Source: Bacteroidota bacterium
GTDB taxonomy: Bacteria; Bacteroidota; JABWAT01
Direction of reading: 5' to 3'
DNA length: 41,776 bases
Assembly (NCBI GenBank): GCA_017303995.1
Contig: JAFLBE010000039.1
Location: 1-41,776, forward strand
Part shown: piece by piece, positions 1-8,081 of the stretch
Layout of the letters: each line of letters starts with the position of its first letter
Position numbering within the stretch: position 1 is the first letter of the stretch
The notes under the pieces: model-generated
The model's database searches: none
The model's input: the letters and a program-made list of their open reading frames with translations, nothing else
What the model was told of the DNA's origin: nothing
Translations under genes and position numbers: made by a program

Positions 1-1
1 C

Positions 2-973
2 TTTGATACAGGTTTTGGTACGAACGGTATTTCACTCCTGGGAGTTGGAACTGTTTATGATAGCGGTTACTTCGTGGAAGTTCAAAGCGACGGAAAAATT
101 ATTGTAGCTGGTTATGGCAATAATGGAATTGATTGGGATTTCATCATTGCCAGGTTTACTGAGCTGGGTGAACCGGATGTTGATTTTGATGAAGACGGGA
201 CAAAAATGATCCCGATCGGCCCGGCAGATGATCTTGGGTTCTCCTTTGCAATACAGGATAATGGAAATATTGTTATGGGTGGATATGCAAATAATGGAAC
301 TGACAACGATTTTGCCCTGGTCCGCCTTTTAGGTTCATCAGGACCCTTGCCCGTTGAACTTTCAACGTTTACAATTTCGGCCGGTGGTGGAAATGTGATT
401 CTGAACTGGCAAACCCAATCAGAAAAGAATAATGCAGGTTGGGAAATCGAGATGAAGAGTGAGGTGCCTGAGGCTCTCGAAGGCACCGCCTCAGGCATCT
501 CAAATCCAAACCCTTCGAGAGCCTCAGTGACAGAAAAATGGGAAACAATTGGCTTTGTCACTGGCAACGGCACCACCACCGAATCCCATTTTTATGAATT
601 TAAGTCACTTGTCCCCAGTCCCTTGTCACCGGTTTTTTACCGTTTGAAACAAATAGATACTGATGGAAAAATTTCCTTTTCGAAAATATTGAGTTTTTCT
701 CCTGTTCCGGCATCATTTGAAGTTTTTGGAAACTATCCGAACCCATTTAATCCGGAAACAAAAATTCAGTTTTCTCTCCCCGAAATCTCAGACGTGAGGG
801 TGAAAATCCATAATTCACTGGGTCAGGAGATTGAGACTTTGTTCAACGGTAACATGAATTCTGGCATCCACATCCTTCCTTTTCAGACCAACAATTTAAC
901 GAGTGGAATCTATTTTTATTCCATTTCTGCAAACGGCAAAACCATCACTAAAAAGATGCTCCTGATGAAGTAA
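2..973 (+). CDS. Delta-60-repeat protein with T9SS C-terminal sorting domain (5' end outside window)
   Basis: The frame is open from base 2, so the gene begins upstream; the GTG at 74 is only an internal valine codon. The N-terminal part carries two copies of the delta-60 beta-propeller-like repeat (QSDGKIIVAGYGNNG, then QDNGNIVMGGYANNG, each followed by a DF..AR/VRL strand). A Fn3-like segment follows, starting LPVELSTFTI and ending in FYRLKQIDTDG. The last 85 or so residues are a Por-type sorting domain (NYPNPFNPETKIQFSLPE, GQEIETLF, SGIYFYSISANGKTITKKMLLMK split over the end). Proteins with this tail are exported by Sec, cross the outer membrane by the type IX system and are anchored or released there. 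The Fn3-like segment contains a palindromic repeat insertion (465-527) and a heptamer run (607-627). Function of the propeller-like part is unknown. Confidence 0.85.
   Translation, partial: FDTGFGTNGISLLGVGTVYDSGYFVEVQSDGKIIVAGYGNNGIDWDFIIARFTELGEPDVDFDEDGTKMIPIGPADDLGFSFAIQDNGNIVMGGYANNGTDNDFALVRLLGSSGPLPVELSTFTISAGGGNVILNWQTQSEKNNAGWEIEMKSEVPEALEGTASGISNPNPSRASVTEKWETIGFVTGNGTTTESHFYEFKSLVPSPLSPVFYRLKQIDTDGKISFSKILSFSPVPASFEVFGNYPNPFNPETKIQFSLPEISDVRVKIHNSLGQEIETLFNGNMNSGIHILPFQTNNLTSGIYFYSISANGKTITKKMLLMK
465..527. repeat. REP-like palindromic repeat pair inserted in frame in a coding region
   Basis: Arms CTGAGGCTCTCGAAGG (468-483) and CCTTCGAGAGCCTCAG (512-527) are perfect 16-bp inverted copies. 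A competing 10-bp inverted pair, TGCCTGAGGC (465-474) and GCCTCAGGCA (488-497), overlaps the first arm. The element is translated in frame as roughly SEVPEALEGTASGISNPNPSRASVT, which interrupts the usual WEIE(M)KS...WETIGFV strand pair of this Fn3-like module. The core resembles the CCCTTCGA..GGCTCAG palindromes common between genes in many bacteria; here it lies inside a gene. Confidence 0.75.
607..627. repeat. Short heptamer run in coding sequence
   Basis: Three consecutive 7-mers ACTTGTC, CCCAGTC and CCTTGTC lie in frame and encode about SLVPSPLS in a loop just before FYRLKQID. The unit is similar to the heptamer of the array at 3888-3956, so both may come from the same repeat family. Confidence 0.5.
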
Positions 974-996
974 AATCATCTTCGTTTTTCTTTAGA

Positions 997-1034
997 AGCC
1001 CTGATGTTTTCGGATGTCAGGGCTTTTTTATTTT
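997..1034 (+). terminator. Rho-independent terminator of the T9SS gene
   Basis: AGCCCTGA (997-1004) pairs perfectly with TCAGGGCT (1017-1024) over a 12-nt loop, followed by a T-rich tract. It lies 24 bp after the TAA of the first gene. Confidence 0.8.
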
Positions 1035-1194
1035 AAACTTATTTGCTAAAAATCGATTGGCTTTTTCACCAAAACAAAACAATTAGATTAACGGTCTAAA
1101 ACCTTACAAAGCTTTACACTCACTGAACATTACTTCTTTGATATTAAGGTTCGTTTTTTCCATATTTATAATCTGAAAATTAAATTCGGTAATT

Positions 1195-2445
1195 ATGAAT
1201 AACCTGATCGAACGCCTTCACGCACTTTCGCATGCAGCCCTTGCCCTGAATTCTTCACTGAATCTGGATGATATTTTAGCGAGAAATCTCAAAATCCTTC
1301 TTGATGTACTGAATGCAGACAGAGGAACGATTTATTTGGTTGATAAAGAAAAATCTGAAATCTGGTCAAAGGTTCTGACCGGTGATGGAATGCGTGAAAT
1401 CCGGCTTCCATTGGGTATTGGTCTTGCAGGTCATGTTGCCCAAACAGGTGAAACCCTGATTATTCCGGATGTTTATGAAGATCCAAGATTTAATAAAGAA
1501 TATGATTTAAAGACGAATTACCGAACCAAATCCATGCTCGTTATGCCCATCCGGAACCAGAAAAGGGAAGTGATCGGGGTTTTTCAGGTTATTAATAAGC
1601 TTGATGGTGTTTTTACTGCCCTGGATGCGGAATTTGCAAATTCACTTGCAGAAATCGCCGGCGTTGCATTCGAAAATGCACTTTTGCACCAAAGAAGTTT
1701 AAAAGCGGTTCAGCTCGAAAAAGAACTGGATATTGCCCGTGATATCCAGCAACGGATTATCCCAAAAGTATTACCTGTCGTTCCGGGATATGAATTTGCC
1801 CTGAAATATCAGGCATGCAGTGAAGTGGGTGGTGATTATGTTGATGTTATTTCAGTGCCAGGCGGGAAAACTGCCTTTTTAATGGCAGATGTCTCAGGAC
1901 ACGGAATTCCAGCAAGTTTGCTGGTGTCTACCATCCAGGCAACTATTCGTGCATACATGGAAACTGGTGTTGATTTTTCTGGTTTGGCAGAACGAATAAA
2001 CCGAACCGTTTTTGCCAACAGTACCGCAGATACCTATGCGACTTTATTTTTTGCGGTTCTGGATTCTGAAAATCATGAAATTCAGTTTTTTAATGCCGGA
2101 CACCCAGCCCCAATTCATGTAGGCATGAAAGAGGGAATTCCTGATTTGGGTTCATCTGGTCCTCCGGTCGGAATGTTTTCATCTTTCGATTATGAAACCC
2201 GTGTCATGAAACTGAACCCAGGTGAATATTTATTCCTTTATACAGATGGAATTACAGAGACATTCAATACTGAAGACGATATGTATGGGGATGACGGACT
2301 TGAAAATACCCTGCGAAACCAACTTCACTTAATGGGAAATGAAGCTATTGAACTTGCCTGGACAACAGTCCACGCCTGGGATGGCCGTGATGATTCTGAT
2401 GATGACCGTGCTGTTCTGGTTGTAAAAAGGAATTTGGTGAATTAA
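1195..2445 (+). CDS. GAF-domain PP2C/SpoIIE (RsbU-like) serine phosphatase
   Basis: 416 residues. An N-terminal GAF sensor domain (about 15-165) is joined by a helical linker (LEKELDIARDIQQRIIP) to a SpoIIE/RsbU-type PP2C phosphatase (about 190-416). The metal-binding motifs are intact: GGDYVDV with D214, MADVSGHGIPASLL with D232, DTYATLFFAVLD, NAGHPAP, YTDGITETFN and the C-terminal DDSDDDRAV. Such proteins dephosphorylate anti-sigma-factor antagonists in partner-switching or related pathways; GAF senses a small ligand. No anti-sigma or antagonist gene is adjacent, so the target is unknown. The gene stands alone between a terminator at 997-1034 and xseA. The ATG at 1195 gives a full-length GAF domain. 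Confidence 0.9.
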   Translation: MNNLIERLHALSHAALALNSSLNLDDILARNLKILLDVLNADRGTIYLVDKEKSEIWSKVLTGDGMREIRLPLGIGLAGHVAQTGETLIIPDVYEDPRFNKEYDLKTNYRTKSMLVMPIRNQKREVIGVFQVINKLDGVFTALDAEFANSLAEIAGVAFENALLHQRSLKAVQLEKELDIARDIQQRIIPKVLPVVPGYEFALKYQACSEVGGDYVDVISVPGGKTAFLMADVSGHGIPASLLVSTIQATIRAYMETGVDFSGLAERINRTVFANSTADTYATLFFAVLDSENHEIQFFNAGHPAPIHVGMKEGIPDLGSSGPPVGMFSSFDYETRVMKLNPGEYLFLYTDGITETFNTEDDMYGDDGLENTLRNQLHLMGNEAIELAWTTVHAWDGRDDSDDDRAVLVVKRNLVN

Positions 2446-2615
2446 TTCATTTCTGAAAGTCACATTTTTGTTTTTTAAAAAATAAACCAATTTCCCCTCA
2501 ATTAAAATAGCAATCAGAGTCCAGTCGTCTTGCAAAATAAAAACAATCCCTGTACCTTTGTTACTATATATTTATGCAGTAGATAAATTCATGCATTAAA
2601 TTGATTCCCGGGCTT

Positions 2616-2623
2616 TAAATTTG
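2616..2623 (+). promoter_or_regulatory. Candidate Bacteroidota-type -7 element upstream of xseA
   Basis: TAAATTTG matches TAnnTTTG exactly, 49 bp before the chosen xseA ATG. No TTG is found at the usual 19-21 bp upstream, so the -33 element is weak or absent. The rest of 2446-2672 is AT-rich with no gene or clear hairpin. Confidence 0.35.
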
Positions 2624-2672
2624 TTTTCAATTCAGTAAAATCCGTCCTTTGGAAGATATTAAAAAAGTGGCT

Positions 2673-3860
2673 ATGGATTTATTTTCCTCAAATGTTCAAA
2701 CAGTTACCCAGTTAACCCGGCAGCTCAAAAAAATTCTGGAACAGGGCTTCCCTGACCTTCAGATTCAGGGTGAAATTTCAAACTGTAAAATGCAGTCGTC
2801 GGGGCACATTTACCTGACGCTGAAAGATGAGGGCGCACAGCTTCCGGGTGTTATCTGGCGGGGTAATGCACAAAATCTCGCTATAAAACCTCAGGACGGA
2901 ATGAAAGTTATTGCTGAAGGTGAATTGTCATTATACGAACCTCACGGCAAATACCAGATGATCATCCGGAATCTTCGTCCGGTTGGAATTGGTGAACTTC
3001 AGCAGGCTTTTGAAAAACTGAAGCAAAAATTACACGCTGAAGGACTTTTCGATTCCATTTATAAAAAAGATCTGCCCGACTATCCCGAAACAATCGGGAT
3101 TGTAACCTCACCGACCGGTGCAGCGATTCAGGATTTGATAACAGTGATTACCCGCAGAAACCCGATGGTGAAAATTCTGCTTTATCCGGCTAAGGTTCAG
3201 GGAGAAGGAAGTGCCGCAGAAGTGGTTGCCGGCATTGAGTATTTCAATAAACATCCGGTCGATGTACTTATTATTGGCCGTGGTGGTGGTTCTCTTGAAG
3301 ATTTATGGACGTTTAACGAGGAAATGGTCGCAAGAGCAATTTTCAAATCAAAAATCCCCTTAATTTCAGCAGTTGGTCACGAAATCGATTTTACCATTTC
3401 TGATTTCGTTGCAGATGTAAGAGCAGCAACGCCAAGTCAGGCGGGTGAGATTGTGGTGAAAGAACGACGTGAAATCATGGATTATATTTCAGGACTTCAG
3501 CAATTCCTGAATGATGAAATTTGGAAGATGATTACTGACCGGAAAAAACGGGTAAATTCTCTCTTAAAAAGCCATGCCTTAAACAGGCCGGCTGATCTGG
3601 TTCATACCAAAATGCAAAGAATCGATGATCTGTCAATCCGGTTAGGTCAGGCTTCCGGAAATTTACTCACTCACAAGAAAATGAAATTGATTCACCTTGG
3701 ACAGACTTTGCAGGCATATAGTCCAAAAGGTGTTCTCGAACGTGGCTATTCAATTGTGTATCATGATGACAAAATTGTAAAATCTGCAGATTCACTTAAG
3801 AAGCCGGATAAGATTAAGATTGAATTTCATAACGGAACCCGATCAGCAGAAATAATTTAA
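2673..3860 (+). CDS. xseA: Exodeoxyribonuclease VII large subunit
   Basis: Large subunit of ExoVII, which degrades single-stranded DNA into oligonucleotides together with XseB. The N-terminal OB fold (QTVTQLTRQLKKILEQGFPDLQIQGEISN, split at ILEQ) is followed by the catalytic domain with ETIGIVTSPTGAAIQDLI, the GRGGGSLEDLWTFNEE loop and ISAVGHEIDFTISDFVAD, and a coiled-coil C-terminus ending in the usual LERGYSIV strand. An alternative TTG start exists at 2649, but the ATG at 2673 gives the normal N-terminal length. xseB lies 116 bp downstream, separated by a heptamer array. Confidence 0.95.
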   Translation: MDLFSSNVQTVTQLTRQLKKILEQGFPDLQIQGEISNCKMQSSGHIYLTLKDEGAQLPGVIWRGNAQNLAIKPQDGMKVIAEGELSLYEPHGKYQMIIRNLRPVGIGELQQAFEKLKQKLHAEGLFDSIYKKDLPDYPETIGIVTSPTGAAIQDLITVITRRNPMVKILLYPAKVQGEGSAAEVVAGIEYFNKHPVDVLIIGRGGGSLEDLWTFNEEMVARAIFKSKIPLISAVGHEIDFTISDFVADVRAATPSQAGEIVVKERREIMDYISGLQQFLNDEIWKMITDRKKRVNSLLKSHALNRPADLVHTKMQRIDDLSIRLGQASGNLLTHKKMKLIHLGQTLQAYSPKGVLERGYSIVYHDDKIVKSADSLKKPDKIKIEFHNGTRSAEII

Positions 3861-3887
3861 GAAAGCTTCTTTTGACAATGGTTTTAA

Positions 3888-3956
3888 ACTTATCACCAAC
3901 CACTTGTAACTTACCACGTATTCATGTCACTTATCACTTGTAACTTGTAACTTATT
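3888..3956. repeat. Degenerate tandem heptamer array (ACTTGTA/ACTTATC)
   Basis: About ten units of 5-8 bp fill the gap between xseA and xseB: ACTTATC, ACCAACC, ACTTGTA, ACTTACC, ACGTATTC, ATGTC, ACTTATC, ACTTGTA, ACTTGTA, ACTTATT. CACTTGTAACTT occurs twice (3901-3912 and 3935-3946). There are no spacers of CRISPR length and no obvious protein-coding role. It ends 20 bp before the xseB ATG. Confidence 0.7.
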
Positions 3957-3976
3957 TATTAACTTAGCAGATAACC

Positions 3977-4198
3977 ATGGGAAAAACAAAACCAGACCCT
4001 CAATCGCAATCTTTTGAAGAACGGCTTCTCCGGCTTGAAAACATCGTTCAAACCCTTGAATCAGGCAATATCGGACTTGAAGAATCGCTAAAACTCTATG
4101 AAGAGGGAATTATTTTATCCAAAAATTGCTTACAGGCGTTAAACCAGGCAGAAGCAAAAGTGGTTACCCTACAAAAGAAATTGAATGAAGAAGTTTAG
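3977..4198 (+). CDS. xseB: Exodeoxyribonuclease VII small subunit
   Basis: 73 residues, all helical, with the family signature SFEERLLRLENIVQTLESG, GLEESLKLYEEG and a QAEAKV-type C-terminus. XseB subunits bind the XseA coiled coil to form ExoVII. The length is normal. The TAG stop is 17 bp before dxs, so transcription with dxs is likely. Confidence 0.93.
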   Translation: MGKTKPDPQSQSFEERLLRLENIVQTLESGNIGLEESLKLYEEGIILSKNCLQALNQAEAKVVTLQKKLNEEV

Positions 4199-4215
4199 TA
4201 ACAGGAATCAGACTT

Positions 4216-6117
4216 ATGAGCATTGAACCCGGTAAGTTGCTGCAAAAGATTAACAACCCTGATGATATAAAAAAACTCGATCCGATCCAGCTTGAACAAC
4301 TTGCAGTTGAACTTCGTGACTACATTCTGGATGTCGTCAGTCAGAATGGCGGTCACCTGGGTGCCAGTTTGGGTGTTATTGAACTTACTATTGCCCTCCA
4401 TTACGTTTACAATACGCCTTCAGACCGGCTGATCTGGGATGTTGGCCATCAGGCTTATCCTCACAAAATTCTTACCGGCCGTCGTGACCGTTTCCCATCC
4501 AACAGAAAAAAAGACGGACTTTCAGGTTTCCCGAAACGGTCAGAATCTGAATATGATACCTTCGGTGTTGGGCACTCATCAACGTCCATTTCCGCTGGAA
4601 TTGGAATGTCAGTTGGAAGTGCAATTCAGAAAACCAACAAAAAAGTAGTTGCCGTAATTGGTGATGGTGCCCTTACGGGTGGAATGGCATTTGAAGCCCT
4701 CAATAATGGCGGATTTCTTCAGAACGACCTTCTGGTAATTCTCAATGATAACCGGATGGGAATCGACCCGAATACCGGAGCCTTAAATGAATACCTGACC
4801 AAAGTCACAACCTCCCAGACTTTCAATAAACTCCGTGACGACATCTGGCAAAAACTTGGCAAATTAAATAATCTGGGTGAGCATCTCAGAATTTTTGCCT
4901 CCAAACTGGAAGATGGTGTAAAAGCAGTTTTAACTCCAGGAATGCTTTTCGAATCTTTCGGATTTAAATATTACGGCCCTATCGACGGTCATGACCTTCC
5001 CAAGCTGATTGAAACCCTGAATGATATGAAGAAAATCAAGGGACCCAAATTCCTTCATATTCTCACAACAAAGGGAAAAGGGTATGCTCCTGCTGAAGAT
5101 GATCAATTAAAATTCCACGGTCCGACGCCTTTCGAAAAATCCAGCGGAATTTTCCCGAAAAAAACGCCGGCACCAATTTCTTATACAGATGCTTTTGGAA
5201 AAGCTGTGGTTGAAATTGCAAGTGTTGATCCTTCAATTGTTGGAATTACGGCTGCTATGCCAAGCGGAACCGGGTTAAAATACCTTGCCGCTGAATTTCC
5301 TGACCGTTTTTTTGATGTGGGAATTGCCGAACAGCATGCAGTTACTTTTGCTGCTGGATTGGCTTGTGAAGGTCTCACCCCAATCACCGCTATTTATTCA
5401 ACTTTTCTTCAGCGCGGATATGATCAGGTCGTTCATGATTGTTGTATCCAAAAACTTCCGGTTGTGCTCTGTATGGATCGTGGCGGATTGGTTGGTTCAG
5501 ACGGACCGACACACAACGGTGTTTTTGATATTGCCTATCTGCGAACCCTTCCAAATATGGTCATTATGTCACCAAAGGATGAACAGGAACTCCGTGACAT
5601 GCTATACACGGCAACACGGTATAAAAAAGGTCCGATTGCCATGCGTTATCCACGGGGAAATGGTATTGGAGTAGAACTCCGTCCTGAATTTACTGAAATG
5701 GAAATTGGTAAAGGGGAAATCCTCAAAAAGGGGACTGATGTTGCTTTTCTTGCCCTCGGAAATATGGTTCAAAGTGCTGAAGAAGCAGCCAGAATTTTAA
5801 GTGAACAGCACATAAGCGCTGAAATCGTAAATATGAGATTCGTCAAACCTTTGGACGAAGAACTTTTACGTGATATATTTAAAAGGTTCAGCAAAATTGT
5901 TACCCTTGAAGATCATCAGGCTCAGGGTGGTTTTGGTTCTGCAGTCGCCGAATTTGCATTGAAAGAACGATATAAGGGTGATATTGAAATTATTGGCATC
6001 ATTGATCAATTTATCGAACATGGAACCCCGGCAGAATGTCATCAAATGGCAGAAATTGATCCGGCTTCCATCGTAAAACGAACGATTCAACTCATCGAAA
6101 TACCGGTACATCACTGA
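4216..6117 (+). CDS. dxs: 1-deoxy-D-xylulose-5-phosphate synthase
   Basis: Thiamine-diphosphate enzyme that condenses pyruvate with glyceraldehyde 3-phosphate, the first step of the MEP isoprenoid pathway. 633 residues, normal length. Visible landmarks are VGHQAYPHKILTGR, GVGHSSTSISAG, the ThDP motif beginning GDGALTGG (G149-D150-G151) with NDNRMGI, the catalytic Glu in GIAEQHAVTFAAG (E372), and RGGLVGSDGPTHNG. The start ATG has an AGGA about 9 nt upstream. The stop TGA overlaps the next ATG (TGATG), so the oxidoreductase downstream is probably translationally coupled. The product would feed quinone and polyprenyl synthesis, including the menaquinone and GGGP-synthase routes in this window. 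Confidence 0.97.
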   Translation: MSIEPGKLLQKINNPDDIKKLDPIQLEQLAVELRDYILDVVSQNGGHLGASLGVIELTIALHYVYNTPSDRLIWDVGHQAYPHKILTGRRDRFPSNRKKDGLSGFPKRSESEYDTFGVGHSSTSISAGIGMSVGSAIQKTNKKVVAVIGDGALTGGMAFEALNNGGFLQNDLLVILNDNRMGIDPNTGALNEYLTKVTTSQTFNKLRDDIWQKLGKLNNLGEHLRIFASKLEDGVKAVLTPGMLFESFGFKYYGPIDGHDLPKLIETLNDMKKIKGPKFLHILTTKGKGYAPAEDDQLKFHGPTPFEKSSGIFPKKTPAPISYTDAFGKAVVEIASVDPSIVGITAAMPSGTGLKYLAAEFPDRFFDVGIAEQHAVTFAAGLACEGLTPITAIYSTFLQRGYDQVVHDCCIQKLPVVLCMDRGGLVGSDGPTHNGVFDIAYLRTLPNMVIMSPKDEQELRDMLYTATRYKKGPIAMRYPRGNGIGVELRPEFTEMEIGKGEILKKGTDVAFLALGNMVQSAEEAARILSEQHISAEIVNMRFVKPLDEELLRDIFKRFSKIVTLEDHQAQGGFGSAVAEFALKERYKGDIEIIGIIDQFIEHGTPAECHQMAEIDPASIVKRTIQLIEIPVHH

Positions 6118-7124
6118 TGGAAAACAAAAACATCAATCTTGGAATCATTGGTTTGGGTCAGGTTGCTCAAACCATTCATTTACCCATTTGGGGTAAAATG
6201 CAAAATGTCGCCGTAAAGGGACTTTTTGATACGAATAAATCTCATGCGAAAGCACTTGCTGAAAAGGTTGGCGCAGAAGCCTACTCAAGCTCAGCAGCAC
6301 TTTTGAATGATCCTGAAATTGATGCCGTTCATATTTGTACGCCAACTCATACACACATGAAGTATGTTCTTGAGGCAATTGAAGCTGGTAAACATGTTTT
6401 AGTTGAGCGACCAATTGCAAAAAACCTCGAAGAAACACTTACCATTTATGATGCCTGGAAAAACTCTGGTCTGGTTGTCATGGTTGGAATGAACCAGCGT
6501 TTTCGTCCAGATGCCATGATTTTAAAAAGCTTTATTGAAAATGGTGAACTTGGCGACATTTATTACATTCGTTCAGGATGGAATAAACCCATTCGTGATG
6601 CGCACTCCTGGCGACTAAAAAAAGGTCAGTCTGGTGGCGGTGTTCTCATGGATTTGGGAATTATCATGGTGGATCTGGCGCTCTGGATGACGAATTTCCC
6701 AAAAATTGAATCTGTTTCTGCCATGACTTTTCACCACAATATTGATTCAGTTGAAGATACAGCCATTTTTCAATCCCGCTTTGAAGGCGGAATGATGAAT
6801 GTGGAATGTTCCTGGTCCCCAATGGCTGAGTCTGATGATCAGTGGTTGCGCATTTTTGGAACCAAAGGCTCTGCCAAACTTTATCCGTTTAACATCCACA
6901 AAATGATGCACGGTAATCTTGTAGATATTACACCGCACACAGCTGATAGTGATAAAGCCAATTACCGGAAATCCTATGAAAATGAGTTGCGCCATTTTAT
7001 TGGTGCGGTAAGAAAATTGCACGTTGCGACCTGTACACCCGCCGATGCAGTTGAACGGATGAAACTCATTGACGCTTGTTACCTGTCGGCAAAACAGGAA
7101 AAAGAATTGAAAGTTAATTCTTAA
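6117..7124 (+). CDS. Gfo/Idh/MocA-family NAD(P)-dependent oxidoreductase
   Basis: 335 residues. The N-terminal Rossmann fold begins LGIIGLGQVAQTIHLPIW and has the family's PTHTHMKYVLEAIEAGKHV segment. The C-terminal alpha/beta domain holds GGGVLMDLGIIMVDLALW. The family oxidises or reduces sugars and cyclitols; the substrate cannot be read from sequence. The usual EKP motif with a catalytic or structural Lys is ERP here (R98), and the expected DLG(x)H is DLGIIMVD, so the active site may be altered. The start overlaps the dxs stop by 1 nt. No terminator is certain after it; a weak inverted repeat (ATCTGAA/TTCAGAT) lies at about 7133-7160. Confidence 0.85.
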   Translation: MENKNINLGIIGLGQVAQTIHLPIWGKMQNVAVKGLFDTNKSHAKALAEKVGAEAYSSSAALLNDPEIDAVHICTPTHTHMKYVLEAIEAGKHVLVERPIAKNLEETLTIYDAWKNSGLVVMVGMNQRFRPDAMILKSFIENGELGDIYYIRSGWNKPIRDAHSWRLKKGQSGGGVLMDLGIIMVDLALWMTNFPKIESVSAMTFHHNIDSVEDTAIFQSRFEGGMMNVECSWSPMAESDDQWLRIFGTKGSAKLYPFNIHKMMHGNLVDITPHTADSDKANYRKSYENELRHFIGAVRKLHVATCTPADAVERMKLIDACYLSAKQEKELKVNS

Positions 7125-7244
7125 TTAGCAAAATCTGAAGGTAGGAATTCCGGCTTTCAGATGATCCTGATCATTTTACCCTTTAAAGTTTGATAATTAT
7201 TTAATATCTTTAGGTAACTATCCATTTATACAGGATTTATCGGG

Positions 7245-8030
7245 ATGCAAAAACCCAAAACTACCCAATTTCTTCTTTCAGTTTTATCTTTTCTAACTTT
7301 TATTCCTCTTACGGGTTTCAGTCAGGGAACTGCCGGCAGTTCAGCTGAAATCGAACCCAGATACCTCATCGATTTCCCGACAGCCGGTGCCATGCGTAAA
7401 GGCAATTATTCTGTAGACTCCCGTCTTGAACCAGGTGGTGGGCTTGTTTTTGGCATGAATGTGGGTATGAGCGACCGGTTCAGTTTTGGCGTTTCTTATG
7501 GTGGCTCCAATGTCGTTGGCAATGGTGACCCGGGTTGGTTTTCTCAACCTGGAATCAATATTCGTTACCGTCTTTATGAAGAAACAGATCAATATCCCGC
7601 AATGACTTTTGGCTTGGATTTTCAAGGCTATGGTGGCTGGATTGATTCTACTAGCCGGTATGTAAGCAAAAGTCCCGGACTCTTTTTTGCTGCTACTAAA
7701 AATTATGACCTGCTCGGATACCTCATTCTGACAGGAGGGGCAAATTATTCCATTGAAAGAAAAGATGGAGATCGCGATCTTAATCTTTATTTCGGTGCCG
7801 AAAAGACAATTAATGCTGAAATCTCAGCCATTGCTGAGTACAATTTCGCTCTGAATGACAACTCCCCCCGATCTGTGGGGAAAGGACATGGCTACCTGAA
7901 TGCAGGTGTCAGATGGTCGGTTGGTTCAGGGCTCACACTTGAGTTGAATTTCAAAAATCTGACTGACAACATAAACTATGTTGAACCAGGCGGAAGAGCA
8001 ATCAGACTTGAGTATACAAACTTTTTCTGA
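7245..8030 (+). CDS. Predicted outer-membrane beta-barrel protein, unknown function
   Basis: 261 residues with a Sec signal peptide (hydrophobic LLSVLSFLTFIPLTGFS, cleavage near residue 27). The mature part alternates short amphipathic beta strands (FGMNVGMSDRFSFGVSYGG, INIRYRLY, LNAGVRWSVGSGLTLELNFKN) and ends in two phenylalanines, the usual C-terminal signal for outer-membrane barrel insertion. The YLIDFPTAGAMRKGNY start resembles barrels of the YjbH/porin-like class, but no firm family can be given. A lipoprotein and another outer-membrane protein follow on the same strand, so an envelope gene group is likely. An AT-rich stretch at 7182-7212 (TTTA, 19 bp, TATCTTTA) is a possible promoter. 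Confidence 0.7.
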   Translation: MQKPKTTQFLLSVLSFLTFIPLTGFSQGTAGSSAEIEPRYLIDFPTAGAMRKGNYSVDSRLEPGGGLVFGMNVGMSDRFSFGVSYGGSNVVGNGDPGWFSQPGINIRYRLYEETDQYPAMTFGLDFQGYGGWIDSTSRYVSKSPGLFFAATKNYDLLGYLILTGGANYSIERKDGDRDLNLYFGAEKTINAEISAIAEYNFALNDNSPRSVGKGHGYLNAGVRWSVGSGLTLELNFKNLTDNINYVEPGGRAIRLEYTNFF

Positions 8031-8081
8031 GTTCCATACATCTAACTTGACGGGAACCTAAACTTACCCGGAGAGGCCATT

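Noticed and set aside
112-579. 155-residue frame on the minus strand
   Set aside because: It is antisense to the T9SS gene, including its palindrome, and has no family features; the plus-strand product is well supported.
3888-3956. CRISPR-like array
   Set aside because: Units are only 5-8 bp, tandem and without spacers, and no cas genes are nearby.
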